From Sweltsa coloradensis (lineage: Eukaryota; Arthropoda; Insecta; Plecoptera; Chloroperlidae): DNA of 64,000 nt. This document shows positions 22,701 to 36,240 of this stretch, in pieces. The notes beneath the pieces are model-generated. The model made no database searches. It worked only from the letters and a program-made list of their open reading frames with translations, and was not told the origin of the DNA. Both the position numbers and the translations under genes were made by a program. Positions within the stretch are counted from its first letter, which is position 1. Every line of letters begins with the position of its first letter. The DNA lies in the NCBI GenBank assembly GCA_024449915.1, contig JAMZAV010001740.1:62001-126000 (forward strand), read 5' to 3'.

Positions 22701-24205
22701 AATTTATTTGTATGGGGTAAGTTTTTGAAAGAACTACCTTCGCAATCAGACGAATATTGAGATAATGTGCAAAAACAAATTATTATCTGATCTGCTGAAA
22801 TGTTTGTCTCTCAGTCTAGGCTCAGCTAAATCCAATCCATCTGCCTTGAATGAACTACTGAACGCGACGCCTCACGGCCTTTCTTTGGGCTTGTTGTCAT
22901 AAGACACCCATCCATCCATCAGTCAAGTCTCCTGACCGTGGGTCAACACATTCCTGTTCCACCCCCTGAAGATGGATGGCAGTTAGCTCCAACAGCTTTA
23001 TTACGGTGTCGGGGAGGGGGAGTCAACTCCAAAGGCAGGTCAGGGGTGATCAACTTCAAACTCGGCTGCAAGGTCTCGATTAGCTGTGTTATATTGTTAT
23101 TTGTACCAATGACTAGCTTAATTATTAGTAAGGACGCTTTTTCTTGATTTACCTGCCCTGCCCTTTACTTTACCGATATTTTCTGGCAATCGTCACATAC
23201 GTATTGATAATTGCAATTGTGAGTAAATAATAATAATTTAAAAAAATGCTTTTAGCAACTTCACAATGCAACTGTTAACAATAAACAAGTAAATCATTCA
23301 TTTCTCTAATTCTTATCGGCCTGGTATATTCTATTTTAAAATGTGTTGGGTTAAAAAGTAGTGTGTATTGATTGATTAAATAATCGATTCGAACCTAATT
23401 AACTAACACGTGCTCAAATGCTTCTGTAAAGATCCAATCAATAGATAGCCAGGCCAGGGGCATGTTTCAATTTAGGGCGCGGCGCAGGCCTATGGTTCAC
23501 GGTTGGGAGGGGGACAGCGAAAAGTGCTTGAGCGTGTTTTTGGTTTCTCACATCGGGTTCCTCGAAAATCTTGAGGACGCCAGCGACCGGCCAGCCCCCC
23601 GACCGTTGTCAGTGGGCGCGTCCCACAAACAACACGTGTTGTATTCTATTCTATTCTTCTGCGAAGACTAGGACTAGGGACGCCAACACTAATGAAGACC
23701 TTGTGAAACTTTTGGAGGGAAACGCAAGTTCCAGATGGAGACCTCGACAAGAAGACTGTCTCTTCGAGAGAGTACAGAAAGAAACAGAAGCTTTCTGGAT
23801 TGCAACTCAAAATATATACCAAATCGTCAATACTATACTTAGTAGGTACCTTGTAGTTGTGGCTTTCAAAATTTTGATTTCAATATCTTTTTTTAGTATA
23901 AGGTAAAATAAATAAATAGCATGTCTTTCAATTGTATCAATTTTCAATATCCAGACTATTAAATAATATTGGTACCTAATTTCAAAATGTGATGCTCTCT
24001 TTGCGTTTCCAAAGGTTATATTTTATTTAGTTTTTAGTTAGATTTTAGTTTTATGTAGATGGCAGACTCACATACAATTAATTACTATTTCACACAACGT
24101 AGATAGATACTGACTAATGAGTTATACAAATTCAACTATCAGATTGTGTTGATTGGAGATCGAAATGAGATACAAATGAGAATATTATAAAACAACGCAA
24201 AACAT
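19760..24205. other. Long stretch without a recognised gene
   Basis: The longest frames are 151 codons (21364-21819, plus) and 111 codons (23571-23906, plus). Neither shows a known motif. GC-richer patches at 22920-23080 and 23460-23660 have open frames on both strands and no clear splice frame. At 21776-21812 a palindromic CCGG-rich segment contains a minus-strand GGCTTCAAACCCC that resembles a tRNA T-arm. GGTTCGG repeats follow the tandem array near 19795-19885. Confidence 0.45.
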
Positions 24206-24212
24206 GCAAGTC

Positions 24213-24270
24213 TATACCAGGTCGAACCTTGCCGCCTTTTTTTATAGGCGGCAAAGTTCGCCTCGGTATA
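24213..24270. repeat. imperfect inverted repeat
   Basis: TATACCAGGTCGAACCTTGC and CGCCT face AGGCGGCAAAGTTCGCCTCG and GTATA across a short T-rich loop, giving arms of about 25 bp with several mismatches. No flanking duplication was seen. It could be a small MITE or a transcript hairpin. Confidence 0.5.
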
Positions 24271-24274
24271 AGTC

Positions 24275-25080
24275 TGAAGAGGCAGTGTTTACTGATACTA
24301 GAATTGTATCCAGTGCTAGATCTGCGGCAAAAAAACAATTTTTGCGTAACAAATTAATATGATTAGCATGATGAAAACACGATCGTTCAAAAAATATTTC
24401 CACATTACTGAAAAATTACTGTATTTTTTTTTTTACAATTTTTGTGGTTACTCCGCTTACGCCCTCCTCTCCTAGGCTCCTACTCTAATAATTTAAGTAC
24501 CTACACCTTATTATGCCTTCTGGCAATCGGTTCTTTTATCAATGTGTGTACTATCATGATAATGATAATGACTTGAAACCCATTTTGGCCATTTGGCTGA
24601 CGGTGGATTCTATAACGATGTTTAGCCCCATGATAAATCAACACTCCCGGCCGGCACGAGGTACGAAAAACACCTGTCTGTAAAGTAGTTTGTCTATCGG
24701 CGAGAGATATGTCTCGCGGGATCGAAGTGAGAGGATTTGTCAGATGCTCGCGGACGGAATGATACATGCAACGTTTGTTCTCCTCGCTACAAGTTGAATG
24801 TGACGGATCACAGTCTCACCCACCGCCTTGCGCAGGCTGGGGGTAACAAATGACAAACAAACGAGCGGCGACGAATTCCACAACATATCGTAGAAAGAGT
24901 CGCGACAAGCGGAAGGGTTATTTATGACTCGAAATTGTGTGGCAACAAATCATTTTAATTCGCGTTTCCAAAGATTGGCTTTCTTGCCCTTTGTTCTTGT
25001 GCGACCAATATCAAAATTATAAACTAGGATCAACAGATGATTTTCAGAAAACAACATGACTATATATATGCAATGCAACA
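24275..25080. other. No gene recognised
   Basis: An 88-codon minus-strand frame (24501-24767) ends in an Ile/Met-rich run and is not identifiable. The remaining sequence has no repeat shared elsewhere. Confidence 0.5.
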
Positions 25081-25084
25081 CTTT

Positions 25085-25345
25085 TCTGTCCGTCCATCCA
25101 ACCGTGTCCGTATGTGTGTTACGTCACGATAAAAGGGAAAAACCGATCACGAAGTCCGATTGACGAGCGTGTTTTTGTTAGCAATGGGCTTTTAATACAG
25201 TATGTTTTGTTGGTGTTGTTGTGTTGTAAATTGTTTGGGGGGAAGTAACTACACCTCCCCCCCCCCCCCAACAAAGTTTGAAAATGCATGACCTGCGCGA
25301 ACAGGCAACGAACCTTTTTATCCAGCGCTTCCACCAAAATTATCA
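25085..25345 (-). repeat. GGTGCCGGGT-family repeat, diverged copy
   Basis: Read on the minus strand: TTTTGGTGGAAGCGCTGG, AAAGGTTCGTTGCCTG, then AATCGGACTTCGTGATCGG, TTTTATCGTGACGTAACACA and CATACGGACACGG. The order of blocks matches 52005-52255. A G6 run (25236-25241) and a C13 run (25257-25269) sit inside it and can pair. Confidence 0.5.
25257..25269. repeat. poly-C tract
   Basis: Thirteen C residues, facing TTTGGGGGG 15 nt upstream so that a small hairpin is possible. Confidence 0.9.
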
Positions 25346-25349
25346 TCGC

Positions 25350-28300
25350 ACGGCGAATTATTTAATTTGAATTAAATACTATATCAACAATCATGGCGAA
25401 GAACAGTAGCAAAATATACTAGATCATAGATAACTATACACAATGCCAATGGTGAGTGGGTGCTCGTCTCTTATAATTAACTGAGAAGTGTTTATGATAA
25501 CGAATGTACCTAACAAGACACTTCTGCAAATAACAACTGCCATTGCATGTGTTATTGTCTTGCATATTGCAGAACGAGGCACTCAATGCATTCGACAAAA
25601 AGAGACAAAACAGGATTCGTTGTTTTATTAACGAGCGTGACATCAGCACAGAGGACAACACCCTATACTTGAAGGCTGAAGCGCGATGCATTGTCTTCGG
25701 CATAATGTTATACGAGGAAATACATGACTGCAGCCAGCCACAGAGCTCGTGCCTACGAAGATGCTACACGACACTGACTGCAGCTCAACGAATGTATATT
25801 CAATTCACTATACTGTATTTAAAACGCAGAATATGACCATTAGGTAACATATAATGGATATTAACAAGTAGAAATCCCAACACTCCTAACTTCCACTCGC
25901 TTCCACTATATTAATTTTTTGGCAGTGCATTAACGCCATGAAATCGTAATTTTTAATTAAACACAATTTAACAAAGCACCACCAGTCTTTCCAACACACT
26001 AAAGAATTACCCCTCTCTGCAGTCTGCAGCCTAGAAATAGTTGGCTATACTTTAATCGAGTCATTTTCTATTGCTCGATAAAGTCAATCGTGTATTGTAA
26101 TTTGCAAGTCAGTTAGTCAGAACCAAAAGCGTTGTCCGCTTTACCAGTAACCAACCACACTCATGATGTCGGCGTGCTGACATAGATAACTGGAGTGGAT
26201 GTAGATGTATGGACATGGTACCTTCTACGTAGGAAAGGTGGAAAGACAACCCAAATGCTGAACCAAATAGTTGTTACGGTTTTAAATAGCACATAGCACG
26301 TCGAACCTTCTCGGGACGGCAGCACATGAGATAACAGAGGTGCTATATATTAGCTGTGTGAGGTAGTATTCTTGAGCCGTGGTGCGTATGAAACGCGCGC
26401 AAGCACGAACCCAAATTTCCCTCGGACATTTTAATAAATTACGCACGTGTTATTTAACTGAATCTCCATTCTTGACCATATCTATATCTACGAAGATAAT
26501 CGCCAGAAGATCGCGGCGCTGAACCCGGGCAGAGGACGTTGACTCTGCATGGCCAAAACTCCATGGGCCTCCGCAAATGGTGGGAGGCAACACGTTTTCT
26601 GCCCATCCATAGAGCAAGTTTTCCAAAACATAATTTATGTGCAGACCTACGGTACATCATCGTGATTGGCGACGTTCGCGGTAACAATAATTCGTGCCTG
26701 AAGTTCATCGTCGAGTAAGAAATGCAAATTTCTTTAATTTCAGTGTCGAAAAAGGCGTAGCCGTCGTTCCTCCTTGAATTTACGAGCGCTTGTATTCGGG
26801 ATGACAAAGAGGTGTTGTTTTTGTAGAAAATACAAACAGTTATCGTGTACCTGTTACAGTTTAATTTGTTACAAGTATCAGGTGCGTGGTCGGTATTAGT
26901 ATGAGTCGAAAGTGACGTCTTTATCTGTTAGAAAATAGTATCCTGTGGTATAATTTAAAACAAATTTTGTTTAATAATACCCATTGTGACTTTGCTATAT
27001 GAGCTAAATTCGCTATAATTTTATCGATATAGTAGGCCCTACAGCAGAGTAACACTTTCAGTTGTCACTGAAACCGTAACATAGCTTCCATATTAATCAT
27101 GTTCATGTGGCTCACAAGTCACAAGTCCCAAACACACATCAAAATGATTGAACTTTGTTTAAATTCCTCAATACTAAACAGGGACGAATAAATTTCCCAT
27201 GTGTATTCTTTGAGAATATCGAATGAAAGGCCTGAGAGTTTATTCACAATTTTATTGTTCTTCTGAGTCCTAAACTTGAAAATGGCTGGTGACTTTAATG
27301 CCCGTCAACAAAATTAACGTCGTGACACATAAAAGACACTTGTGGGTCGTTGAGAAAAAATATTATATACCCTCGTTCCTTTTATCATCTTCTTTACTGT
27401 CAAGACCTAAAAGTTTTTAGTGAATTTAATGTTAAATAGAAACATAAATCGCGTTTCATCTTATGTTTGATAGCCGTCGTCACAGATAACTTTCTTGACT
27501 GAAGATGTTCACCTTCGAACCTCTTAAACGTGAAAACTGAAAACACTTGCGTTTGTCGTTGGCATTGCAGTCCACCCACTCCAAGGCGTTGACCGAACAT
27601 CAATAGTTTATTATTTTGATCTAGGCTATAATCTCAATGGTGGTGCCGTTGACCTAGCGGTGCCCGTTTAGGCAGACTTCGCCTCATAAGAATGCAAATC
27701 GTTGTCGGTCACCTCACCTTCTGCATTTTATCTTTTTGAAACTTATTATAAAGGTCTAAGAATTTAGATGCGGAATTTTTTAAACGATCTAATACCGACA
27801 GAAATTGTTTAGTTGGATGCACTAAAAGCTCTAATTTGGGAGTCTTAGACTCGTTTTATTTATTACACTTCCTTGTATAAGCTTGTTGAAGTTTCCCTGG
27901 GCTTTCTCAGCAATCCCTTGCAAACGAATGTCATTCATGAATATTATAATATATCACATACGCGTCAAACATTGGACTTCTTTCTCTTTACGATCATATT
28001 ATTTCAATGTCCCATCAGGTTATATTTTTAAGAAATATGTTACTATAGAAGTTGTATTTTGTAAAAATAAAAAAATGCAAAAATTTTATCTTGTGAAAAG
28101 GTCAATGATTGAGAGATTTGAATTTCGATACGTTTTTAAACTTGTGTAAGAAACCAAATGATATGAATTATAACGCACAACAGAGACGTAGCATATGATA
28201 CGTGAAAACTTGTGAATTTTATCTTTAATCAAATATGAAACGAAACCTTGAAAATGAAGTTAAATTTGCAGAACTAAACAACCAAGAAACAACTTAAACA

Positions 28301-29315
28301 TAGTTATCCCGAACAACTGTTTCTACGAAGTTTGAATATTTCGACTAACGTATCTTGTAAACTATTTCATAGTAAACTTATGTTTACAAACGGTATTTCT
28401 GTTCTGCAGTTTGCTCTTGGCTTCTGGCTTGCTTCTCGCCCGAAGTGAGGCCTGAACCTATATAGTACTAGGAATATGGCCTGAACTGAACCGGGTACGT
28501 CGCCTGAACGTCGGCCCCGAAAAGTAAAACATCTCCAACAACACGGTAAGGTCGAGCTTTGACTTCCATCTTACTCAGAAAATGATGTTCGTATATTTTT
28601 ATAATAAAGCAATAATATCCTTGAGCGCCTGGCGTGACACGTGTGGCTTCGGGGATGTGTTTATCAGGGCTCCTTCAATTTCCATAAGAAAATAACCCAG
28701 CCCCAGATAGAGCCACCTCCAAACATAAGCAATTTACATTACCACCCATGTGGCCTAGTTTTTTAAACGTCCAAATTCAGTTTTCATAAGCTTCTTTCTC
28801 GCTGCAGTGCATGGCAGCAAGTACAATGGCGTAGTACCCGTATTGAGTAGAGGCCGATGGATCAAGAATGTAATAAACAGACAAATGAAATTTCAATTAT
28901 CAGTAATTGCAATCGTTTGAACTTTCCAATTTGTGCACGGGACAATCGAGTACGTCTATTACTTTATCATTAAATTATTGTTGATTCCTAATACTATTAG
29001 AGGGAGTAATGCCGCGTGCAACTTTTAGTTGGGCCTAACTATACAGCGGTGTAATATGCAGGAAGCTCGGATTATTGTTATTTTGAAAGCAAATTACTTC
29101 CAGGTATCACTACAGCCTCTATGCATTAGAAAAGGATGATAAGATGTCAATCGCGGGTAGTAGTACGAGTGTAAGACGTAGCACCTTCGAAGGGGAAAAT
29201 AATTACTTTGCTCACTTTTATAAGTGGGGCTATGCTCAAGAAAAAGCAACATACTTAAATCACAATCGTATCAAATTGTTCAAATAATAATGATAAAAAC
29301 TAAAAAAAGTTGTAG
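25350..29315. other. No gene recognised; two unassigned frames
   Basis: A 97-codon plus-strand frame at 25543-25836 and a 117-codon minus-strand frame at 26454-26807 (ending GDYLRRYRYGQEWRFS) have protein-like composition. They lack recognisable domains and are not enclosed by clear splice sites. At 27650-27670 TTGACCTAGCGGTGCCCG resembles a tRNA A-box of a SINE head, and a similar GACCTAGCGGT occurs at 59413. Confidence 0.4.
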
Positions 29316-29318
29316 GTT

Positions 29319-29354
29319 CCCCCCCCCCCCCCCCCCCCCCCCCACACACACACA
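29319..29354. repeat. poly-C tract followed by (CA)n
   Basis: About 25 C residues run directly into six CA units. Confidence 0.95.
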
Positions 29355-29399
29355 GGTCGAAGAAACTCACAAGAAATGGGTGTTATAGTTCGTATAAAG

Positions 29400-29763
29400 T
29401 TATTCAAAAATATTCAGGTACATTTCAACAGAATCGCCCCCTGTTGAGTGAAATGTAGAATGAACACTATAAAAGTAAGACAAGAAAACCACGGTTGGTC
29501 TCAGACTCGAAGCAGATGATCTTTCGAGGGAATAATCTGGAAACGCTTTGGCCATTATTTTGTTTTCACCCTTCCTACAAAACTGAGTTTTTCTGACCAT
29601 GTCGTTTATTGCCCCACGTGCAGTGCAGTCCTTGGCCCTGTCTTTGTGTTTCAGTGTAGTAGACGCCAAAACCCCCTCTGAAGGCTGAAGAACGAAACCT
29701 ACATCCAATCCAACAGAAATAGCTTTGACGATCCATCAACACAACATTGGCAGTTTCTGTCAT
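29400..29763 (-). other. Two overlapping minus-strand frames, unassigned
   Basis: Frames of 102 and 62 codons overlap in different phases between 29400 and 29763. Their composition is not extreme, but no family motif is visible and no splice pair encloses them. They could be a frameshifted relic or chance. Confidence 0.15.
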
Positions 29764-30299
29764 TTTATAATAATCAAATAATCATCTGTATCTGAACAAA
29801 CATCAGGGCTCTATACTTTACTACTTCATTGTAGTGTGAAATATCAATGACACGACAGTCAGAAAGCCAGAGATATTCTGTTCCTATGTCTGTGAACTCT
29901 TGTGACTGAGGTTAGCCGTTAGATTTTGAAGTATTGGAATGAGGGTTGGGCTTGAGGGTGCGTTTCACATTTCCAGAATGGGGTGGGGTAGAAACGAGCT
30001 TAATGACTCTTTTTAATGATTTCTGTTGATGAAAGGTTGTTTCGTCGGGTCGATGGCGATGTGCCCTTGAAATATTTGTGACCAAACGAAATAACCAAAC
30101 GGATGATGTATTAATTTTAGTCGAGACCCAATATTCTGAAAGCTAATCCGCTTCGCGCCATTTCCAACAACGTTGCTGAAAGTTGGGCCTGAAGATCCGC
30201 GAGTGATGCCATATTATGGCAAACGGTAAAATCTTATATTATTTAATAATAATCATCTGTGTTGTGAATTGCAATTTCACGAAAGGTGGTGTCACAGAT

Positions 30300-30333
30300 A
30301 ATAGAGTACACTACCCACGTAGTGTACTCTATT
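30300..30333. repeat. perfect 15-bp stem with CCAC loop
   Basis: AATAGAGTACACTAC, loop CCAC, GTAGTGTACTCTATT. GGTGGTGT lies on both sides (30286 and 30340) as a direct repeat. Confidence 0.85.
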
Positions 30334-30339
30334 TTAATT

Positions 30340-31690
30340 GGTGGTGTTGTATAAAGGTGAAGCAGCGTTCGTTTCAATTTACTTATATTATCAACATATT
30401 GTTTTCTATAATATGCTATTGTAAGACTTGATACAGATACAATAGCAACACATGTAAAAAAAAAAATATATATATAAAGCATTTCTACACAGAACTGAAA
30501 AATACTTTTGTGAAGGTTAGGTTAATAATTGTAGCGTTTGGGACAGACCCAATAATTTACGTTTTCACGAACTGTTCAGACCAAAGAGAAGGGGGACTGA
30601 GTGAGAGGATAGTATCGTATCATCTAAAACAGCGAACCAAACGCCACGAGGTAGAAGTCTACGATAGAGATTGGCACAGGATTCCGTCTAGCACACGTGC
30701 TTATGAAGATTGTGTTGAGAATTGACGCACTGTATAATTTAACGTTCGTACATCACTCTCAAATACAAAACATTCCTATATATAATCGAGAAATAAATAG
30801 TTTTTAATAACAGGCACAGCTTTAAAAAAAAAAAAAACAGAAACAAAAAAAATCATTGAACAAAAAGGCCCGTTCCGAGAAGAATCGTCCCAGTGGTGCA
30901 AGTTATAATTTCGAGGCAAACGAAGCGCTCTGTTTGGAGGACCGCCCGAGATTCTAATTGTTGTGCGGTAAAAACTGTGACTAATCTCAACACTTGTCAC
31001 AATGCTGAGCTATTCGACTTCTACGAACACAGACCGAGGTGGGATATGAATTGAAATAAAATATAATATGTTATTAGTGTTAAACACTGGGTTGTCAGAT
31101 GGAATCGTGTCATGAAATCACGACACAAAAATATGTACCATGTGGCATGCACGAGAATAAGGAAAGTATGAATAAATGGTTTGGACTACATGACTCGAAA
31201 TGGATTACTTTAAAGTGCACTCAGAAGAACTGAGAAAAATAGTGGACGCTAGTGTATTATTATTTTTAGTGTTTATAATTAAGACAAAATGCAATTTGTT
31301 TTGTTTACGCCCAGGTATACCACATGATTGTCACTGTCAGGTAATAGTCACTATCGTAGAAGGTACATAGATGGACACGAACGAACCACATAAACCTATT
31401 TTGGCAGTGGCGTATACAAGGGTGGGTTTGTTGTCAAAAATAATTATCTCCATTCATCAACTAAGATCAACAACAAAGTCAATATTTTGCTGAAAGCTAT
31501 GACCGGGTGGTGGCGTTTGTGTAAAGTTAGACCAATAGCTGCTGTGTCGATACAACCATGTACTTACGTCGTATTATAATACATAATTTAGCATGTTGGT
31601 ACCATCACAGTTTTTACTTACTGTAACCCCCTTTCTTTACCATCATTAATAGCTGTCTCGTATTCTCGGTATTTCCATATAAGATATAGT
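30340..31690. other. No gene recognised
   Basis: AT-rich, with short A runs and a small (TA)n near 30467. The frames at 30510-30725 and minus-strand 30776-31000 are not identifiable. Confidence 0.5.
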
Positions 31691-31727
31691 TTGACAGTAA
31701 ATTTTCGCGACGCTGTCGTCTTGGCAG

Positions 31728-31833
31728 GATATTGTATCCGTCAGCTGTTGATCCCGAGTGTAATCCAGGCCAGGCTTACCGGCTCCTGTTGGAAGCTGCT
31801 AGGAGATGTGACAGCTGGCATCCCCTAAGATGA
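31728..31833 (+). CDS. weak candidate terminal exon
   Basis: GCTGTCGTCTTGGCAG precedes a GC-richer segment. The frame starting at 31729 is open to TGA at 31831 and reads ILYPSAVDPECNPGQAYRLL, then EAARRCDSWHPLR. Another frame is also open across the same stretch and no poly(A) signal was located. The composition is plausible for a protein but unplaceable. Confidence 0.2.
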
Positions 31834-33280
31834 TTTGCAAGAGCGCGACGCGTAGGACTGGGGACGGGGGTGGGGGTACTAATACGAGGCACCTTGGACG
31901 GAAATTATAAATTGACAACAGAGAACAGCGGCACATGGTTTGCGTCATGTGATGCATAGAGCAACAGAGCGACGGAGTTTTTTACTACTATCGTCTTCTT
32001 TCTAGTTGACACCGTGACTTTTCAAGTAAAACACAGCGCTGGCGAGGGACGGGTGAGTCCACAACAGCTTGCGTCTTCACGACCCCAAGTGACCCAACCT
32101 GGTTATTATGATACGAGAAAGCTTTTGGTTTCCGTCCACGAAACAGAACTTTAAATTAAGATGTTGCTTTAAATAATGCACAGATTTCTTCGTATTTTGC
32201 GGCGGACGCGACTTATAAATAATAATACATATTTCAAATAAAAATAAAAACACGAAACAAAAATGAAAATACAATTTGGATCCTGTCCAGGAAACTAAAT
32301 AATGACATCAGTCTCTAGGGTTGTACAAAGGCTCTATAATAACTTGTTTTGCCTATAAACACTAATGAGAAACGAGTATAATGACCTGTGCATGTGACAG
32401 TGTTGGCACGCGGTTTGCCACTGTGAGGGGAACGTTGCTGGCATTGACATTGGACAATCCATTAGATCCTACTGTAGATGATATTCTCCTATGATATCCT
32501 CAGTCCTATAATGCGCTTCGTAGGAAGCATTTCTGAAACAGGTGAATAACTAGGTTTATGGTATTGTTGAGTAAAAGAGTAAAAATATTATATATTATCT
32601 CTTTTGATAATAATGGGCAATTTGTAAGCCTATTTTGTAGTATGTATAGTACCCAGGCTATGTATGTGAATTATTATATTGTGTAGGAGGATTTGGAATA
32701 ATGTGTGTATATGTATTAGTGTGTAAATTTGTTTATAATGTGTTTTTTAATGGTTAATAATGGTTTGTGTTTAAAATTAATGTTGTTACAATTAATTGTT
32801 ATAATATGTTGTGTGAATATAGCAAGAATGCTAGTAATAAATAATGTGATTGATTGATTGATTGATTGATAGTTACTATTATAAAATATATTATTGTGGC
32901 GTGATAACAGTTGGAAGAAAACTACCATGTGCTTCTTCTTCGGCATTCTCATGAGAACAAAGTTGGACAATTTATAATCAGTCTGCAACACTTGTGGGTA
33001 GTTGCGAACCGCATAAGAGTCTCATCTCATCTTGTGTGTAAAGTGTAGTATGAACTATCTCTATCGGTACAGCAGGTATCTACCCTGCAAGGTGCAAGGC
33101 CATTAAAAAGAGTGATATCGGCATTGACTGAGTGTAATGGTCCAAGTGACTGTTGTTGTTTCAAAGGTTATTAATCATACTGCGCTGAAACAACATTGTA
33201 ATTTAGAAAATTAATTACATAAATTGAGACACATGTGTGCTATTTACAAGCCAGCAGTAACGTTCGTAGATCTAATTTAC
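31834..33280. other. No gene recognised; (TGAT)n at 32847-32872
   Basis: A short G-rich stretch (GGGGACGGGGGTGGGGGT, about 31860-31877) could form a quadruplex. Five TGAT units lie at 32847-32872. The surrounding 32560-32900 is very AT-rich, with frames that are low-complexity Asn/Ile translations. Confidence 0.5.
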
Positions 33281-33291
33281 GGAGCGGAGGG

Positions 33292-34274
33292 CAGTGGCGT
33301 AGCTACCGCCCCCGCAGCCCCCGCGACTGCGGGGGGGCCCTGGCCTGGGTAGGGGCCCTCGGGGCCCCTGTCAGGCTACAGAGGGCCCCTTCATCTTTCG
33401 AAATGAATTTTGAAGTAAAAAATCTCTCGCGAACTTACCCCCAAAATTACATCTTTTGTAAAAAAAAAAATACGCATTAGTTCAAGTTGACAAAAGAGAA
33501 GAATGAACCGTGATAACCAATTTTACACATATTAACTTCAAAAATGCACACCTCTAAACAATTTGCACAATTTTGTCAAATCACCCGAGTTGAACATGGC
33601 CAATCATCTGTGACATGACTACTGTCAGTTCAGTCAATCTTTTTTTAATTTTATAAAGAACTGGGTCGTATTAGTAAGATTCCAATTCCAGATTCTTTTG
33701 AACGGGGATATTTACAAAATGCCTTTTCAGAGAAATCTCATTTCACATAGTATATAACGCGGTCCATTACACTAATAAATCATGACAACCCTTCTGTTGT
33801 CTGACACAATTATTAGTTCATTGACATTTCATTCACACTTCAAGTGATCCTATGACAATGACTTCACAGTTCACACCCATTTTAATCAACATCATCAGTA
33901 TTATCATAAGTAGGTAAGTGATAATTTTTTATATTATTATTTAAAAGTAATGCAAGTAATCCATCCACTGTTTGTCGTTAGATTTGTTGATTGGTGTGTG
34001 TACGTAAATGTATGCAAGTTTAAAAATGTGTATTTTCTGGGGTGTTTTCATTTATCATTATTGGTGTTGATATTATTAATATAACATAATGGTTTTAGTA
34101 AATAAATGTATTAGGGATGTCATCGAAATCGCGTTTTAGGCCATCAAACATAATGAAGGGCCCAAAAAATTTTCACCTACGGTGTAAATGCCTCCGGCGG
34201 CTGGGGCTTCGCCCCAGACCCCAGCTATTCCGCGCAAGTCGCGGGGGGGCCCAGGAAATGTTGCTACGCCACTG
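33292..34274. mobile_element. Non-autonomous hAT-type element with 8-bp target duplication
   Basis: The termini are CAGTGGCGTAGC (33292-33303) and GCTACGCCACTG (34263-34274), perfect 12-bp inverted repeats. CAGTGGCGTAGC-type ends are typical of one group of hAT transposons. The flanks are GCGGAGGG (33284-33291) and GCTGAGGG (34275-34282), matching at 7 of 8 positions as expected of a hAT 8-bp duplication. Subterminal regions are very GC-rich (CCCCCGCAGCCCCCGC; GCGGGGGGGCCCAGG), with the same blocks inverted at the two ends. The middle is AT-rich. No transposase frame is present, and the short frames at 33235-33480 and 34117-34378 are translations of the ends. Confidence 0.85.
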
Positions 34275-34282
34275 GCTGAGGG

Positions 34283-36235
34283 CGAGGAAGGATGAATGTA
34301 CCAGGCAGACACAGAGTTGGGTTTGGGCAGTGGCGATGTGTGTAAGTATATAACATCACTATCAGTGCACTGGTGCATGCTTGGTCGGTATTATGTATTG
34401 ATGAGCACGTTTCATTTTTAATCATTCTGCATTTTGTCATTAAATTTCAAATTGCAGATCGCTTTTTATTTTTTAAGGAAAGCTGTTTTTTACTACAACC
34501 CAAATAATTATTGTAGAATAAAATCAAAATTATTATCAACACCAACCAATCCCGAACGAGTCAGGGTTTCCAACTTTACGGGAGACAGAAAGTGTGAGGG
34601 TGGGGTCTCCGCCGCAAGTAATACCCATTACCCAGGGTCCCAGATTCAAGTCCTGACTAAGGTAAAATTTCTAGTCTACTGAGTTGAACATCATATACCC
34701 AAATATATCCATCTCCTGTATGTGCTCCGAATAATATTGTATTTTCATCACATTTTGTTCTGCTTTCATAGCAATAGCAATATATTTAATTATACGAGCG
34801 CCATTATGTAAGAAACATAACGCTTAGCTAAGATTCTTAGAAGTGTACTGAAGTAAGCACTCGTTGCAGTGTTGCGCGCATAACCATCTGCGTAGCTTAA
34901 TGATGACATGTTGTAAATGGTAACTTCATAACATCATGTAAATACCTGGAGACCTTTACTGGAGACGACTACATACTGCAGAAAACTGTCGGCGTTTCAA
35001 TTTAATGTTAGGAGATGTGATTGCGACTATTAGACATCCTATCTAGTAGTTTGCAGTGTAGAATGCAGCAGCGTTGAGAGTAATTAGATACATACATGAT
35101 GCACTTGACGTTGGGTGAATCGCAAGCAAGGCAAGACAAGGCATCTCTTGTGGACACAGACGCCTGCGCCTGGCGCTCGTGACGTAGGGGACGTGTAGAG
35201 TAGTGTTGTGTAGTGTAGGCACTAGGCGAGGATATGTTCAAACATCACTGAAGCTTCGTGGTGAAAATATATTCAAATGCGATCAAAGTAATATTATGTA
35301 AGGGTAGTAAACACGTATAGACTTCGACGTCGAGTAGGAACAAAAAGGATGAAGGACGAGGACAAATGTGGAAAGAATCTCTATCCTATTGTAGAAAGAT
35401 GTAATTTTTTTTTTACAATTAAATAGCAGGTGTAGGATGGCATCAATAAGCTAAAATCAAATTATCGAGGTTCCATGTACAAATTGCTACATTTTCAACA
35501 AAAGCAAAACTAATGGATTCCAAATGAGGTGAGATAAATAAAAATATTCAATGACCTTCAAATTCCAAATTAATTGAGTGTACGATCGTTTGTGGTAGGC
35601 TGAATTATTAGCGGTCAGTCAGTGTAGTAAGATTGAGACACAATCAAATATCAATCAATTACATAATGGACTAGACAGCAGACATGGATGTTCTAAAAAT
35701 AATCTTGCATAACCTCCATTTGATAAGAAATACCGTAGAGAATTTAATAAATGACAAGGATAAAATGACTTCTGAAATGAAAACTTGCATTCAAATGGGT
35801 TATTGTTGGCATTATATTTATAGAAAATACATTCCGCGATAAAAAATGATCATACGTATATGACACCCCTCCAACGAAAAAATAATCTCTCACCCCCTCC
35901 TTTCCTCTACATTTGCGGTCACCTTATAACTAGTGTTGAAAACTGTATAATATTTTAAGCTAAGCGTTAGATTATTTTTCACTCCCCGTTTTCAACAAAT
36001 TTTCACCCCTTGTAACATGACACCTGTGGAGATAGTTGTCATCCAGCTTCCAGCTTGGATACCATCCCCTGGAAGAAAAATCAAATTCTACCCTGCATAA
36101 TTGGCGGGAAACACAAAACCATGGCATTCATTTTATAGTTGCCGCATTTCACAAGATGATGCAAAGGGGCACCCGTTGCCGAAACTTCTGCCACGTCGAT
36201 CTTTTACGCGAAATGTGGTAAACATTAAACTGTTT
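34283..36235. other. No gene recognised
   Basis: Short frames only. A GC-richer stretch at 35120-35230 has a 77-codon minus-strand frame without features. Confidence 0.5.
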
Positions 36236-36240
36236 TTCAG

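Noticed and set aside
34117..34378. Facing ~80-codon frames at the right end of the hAT-type element
   Set aside because: GC-rich terminal sequence lacks stops on both strands. There is no transposase similarity.
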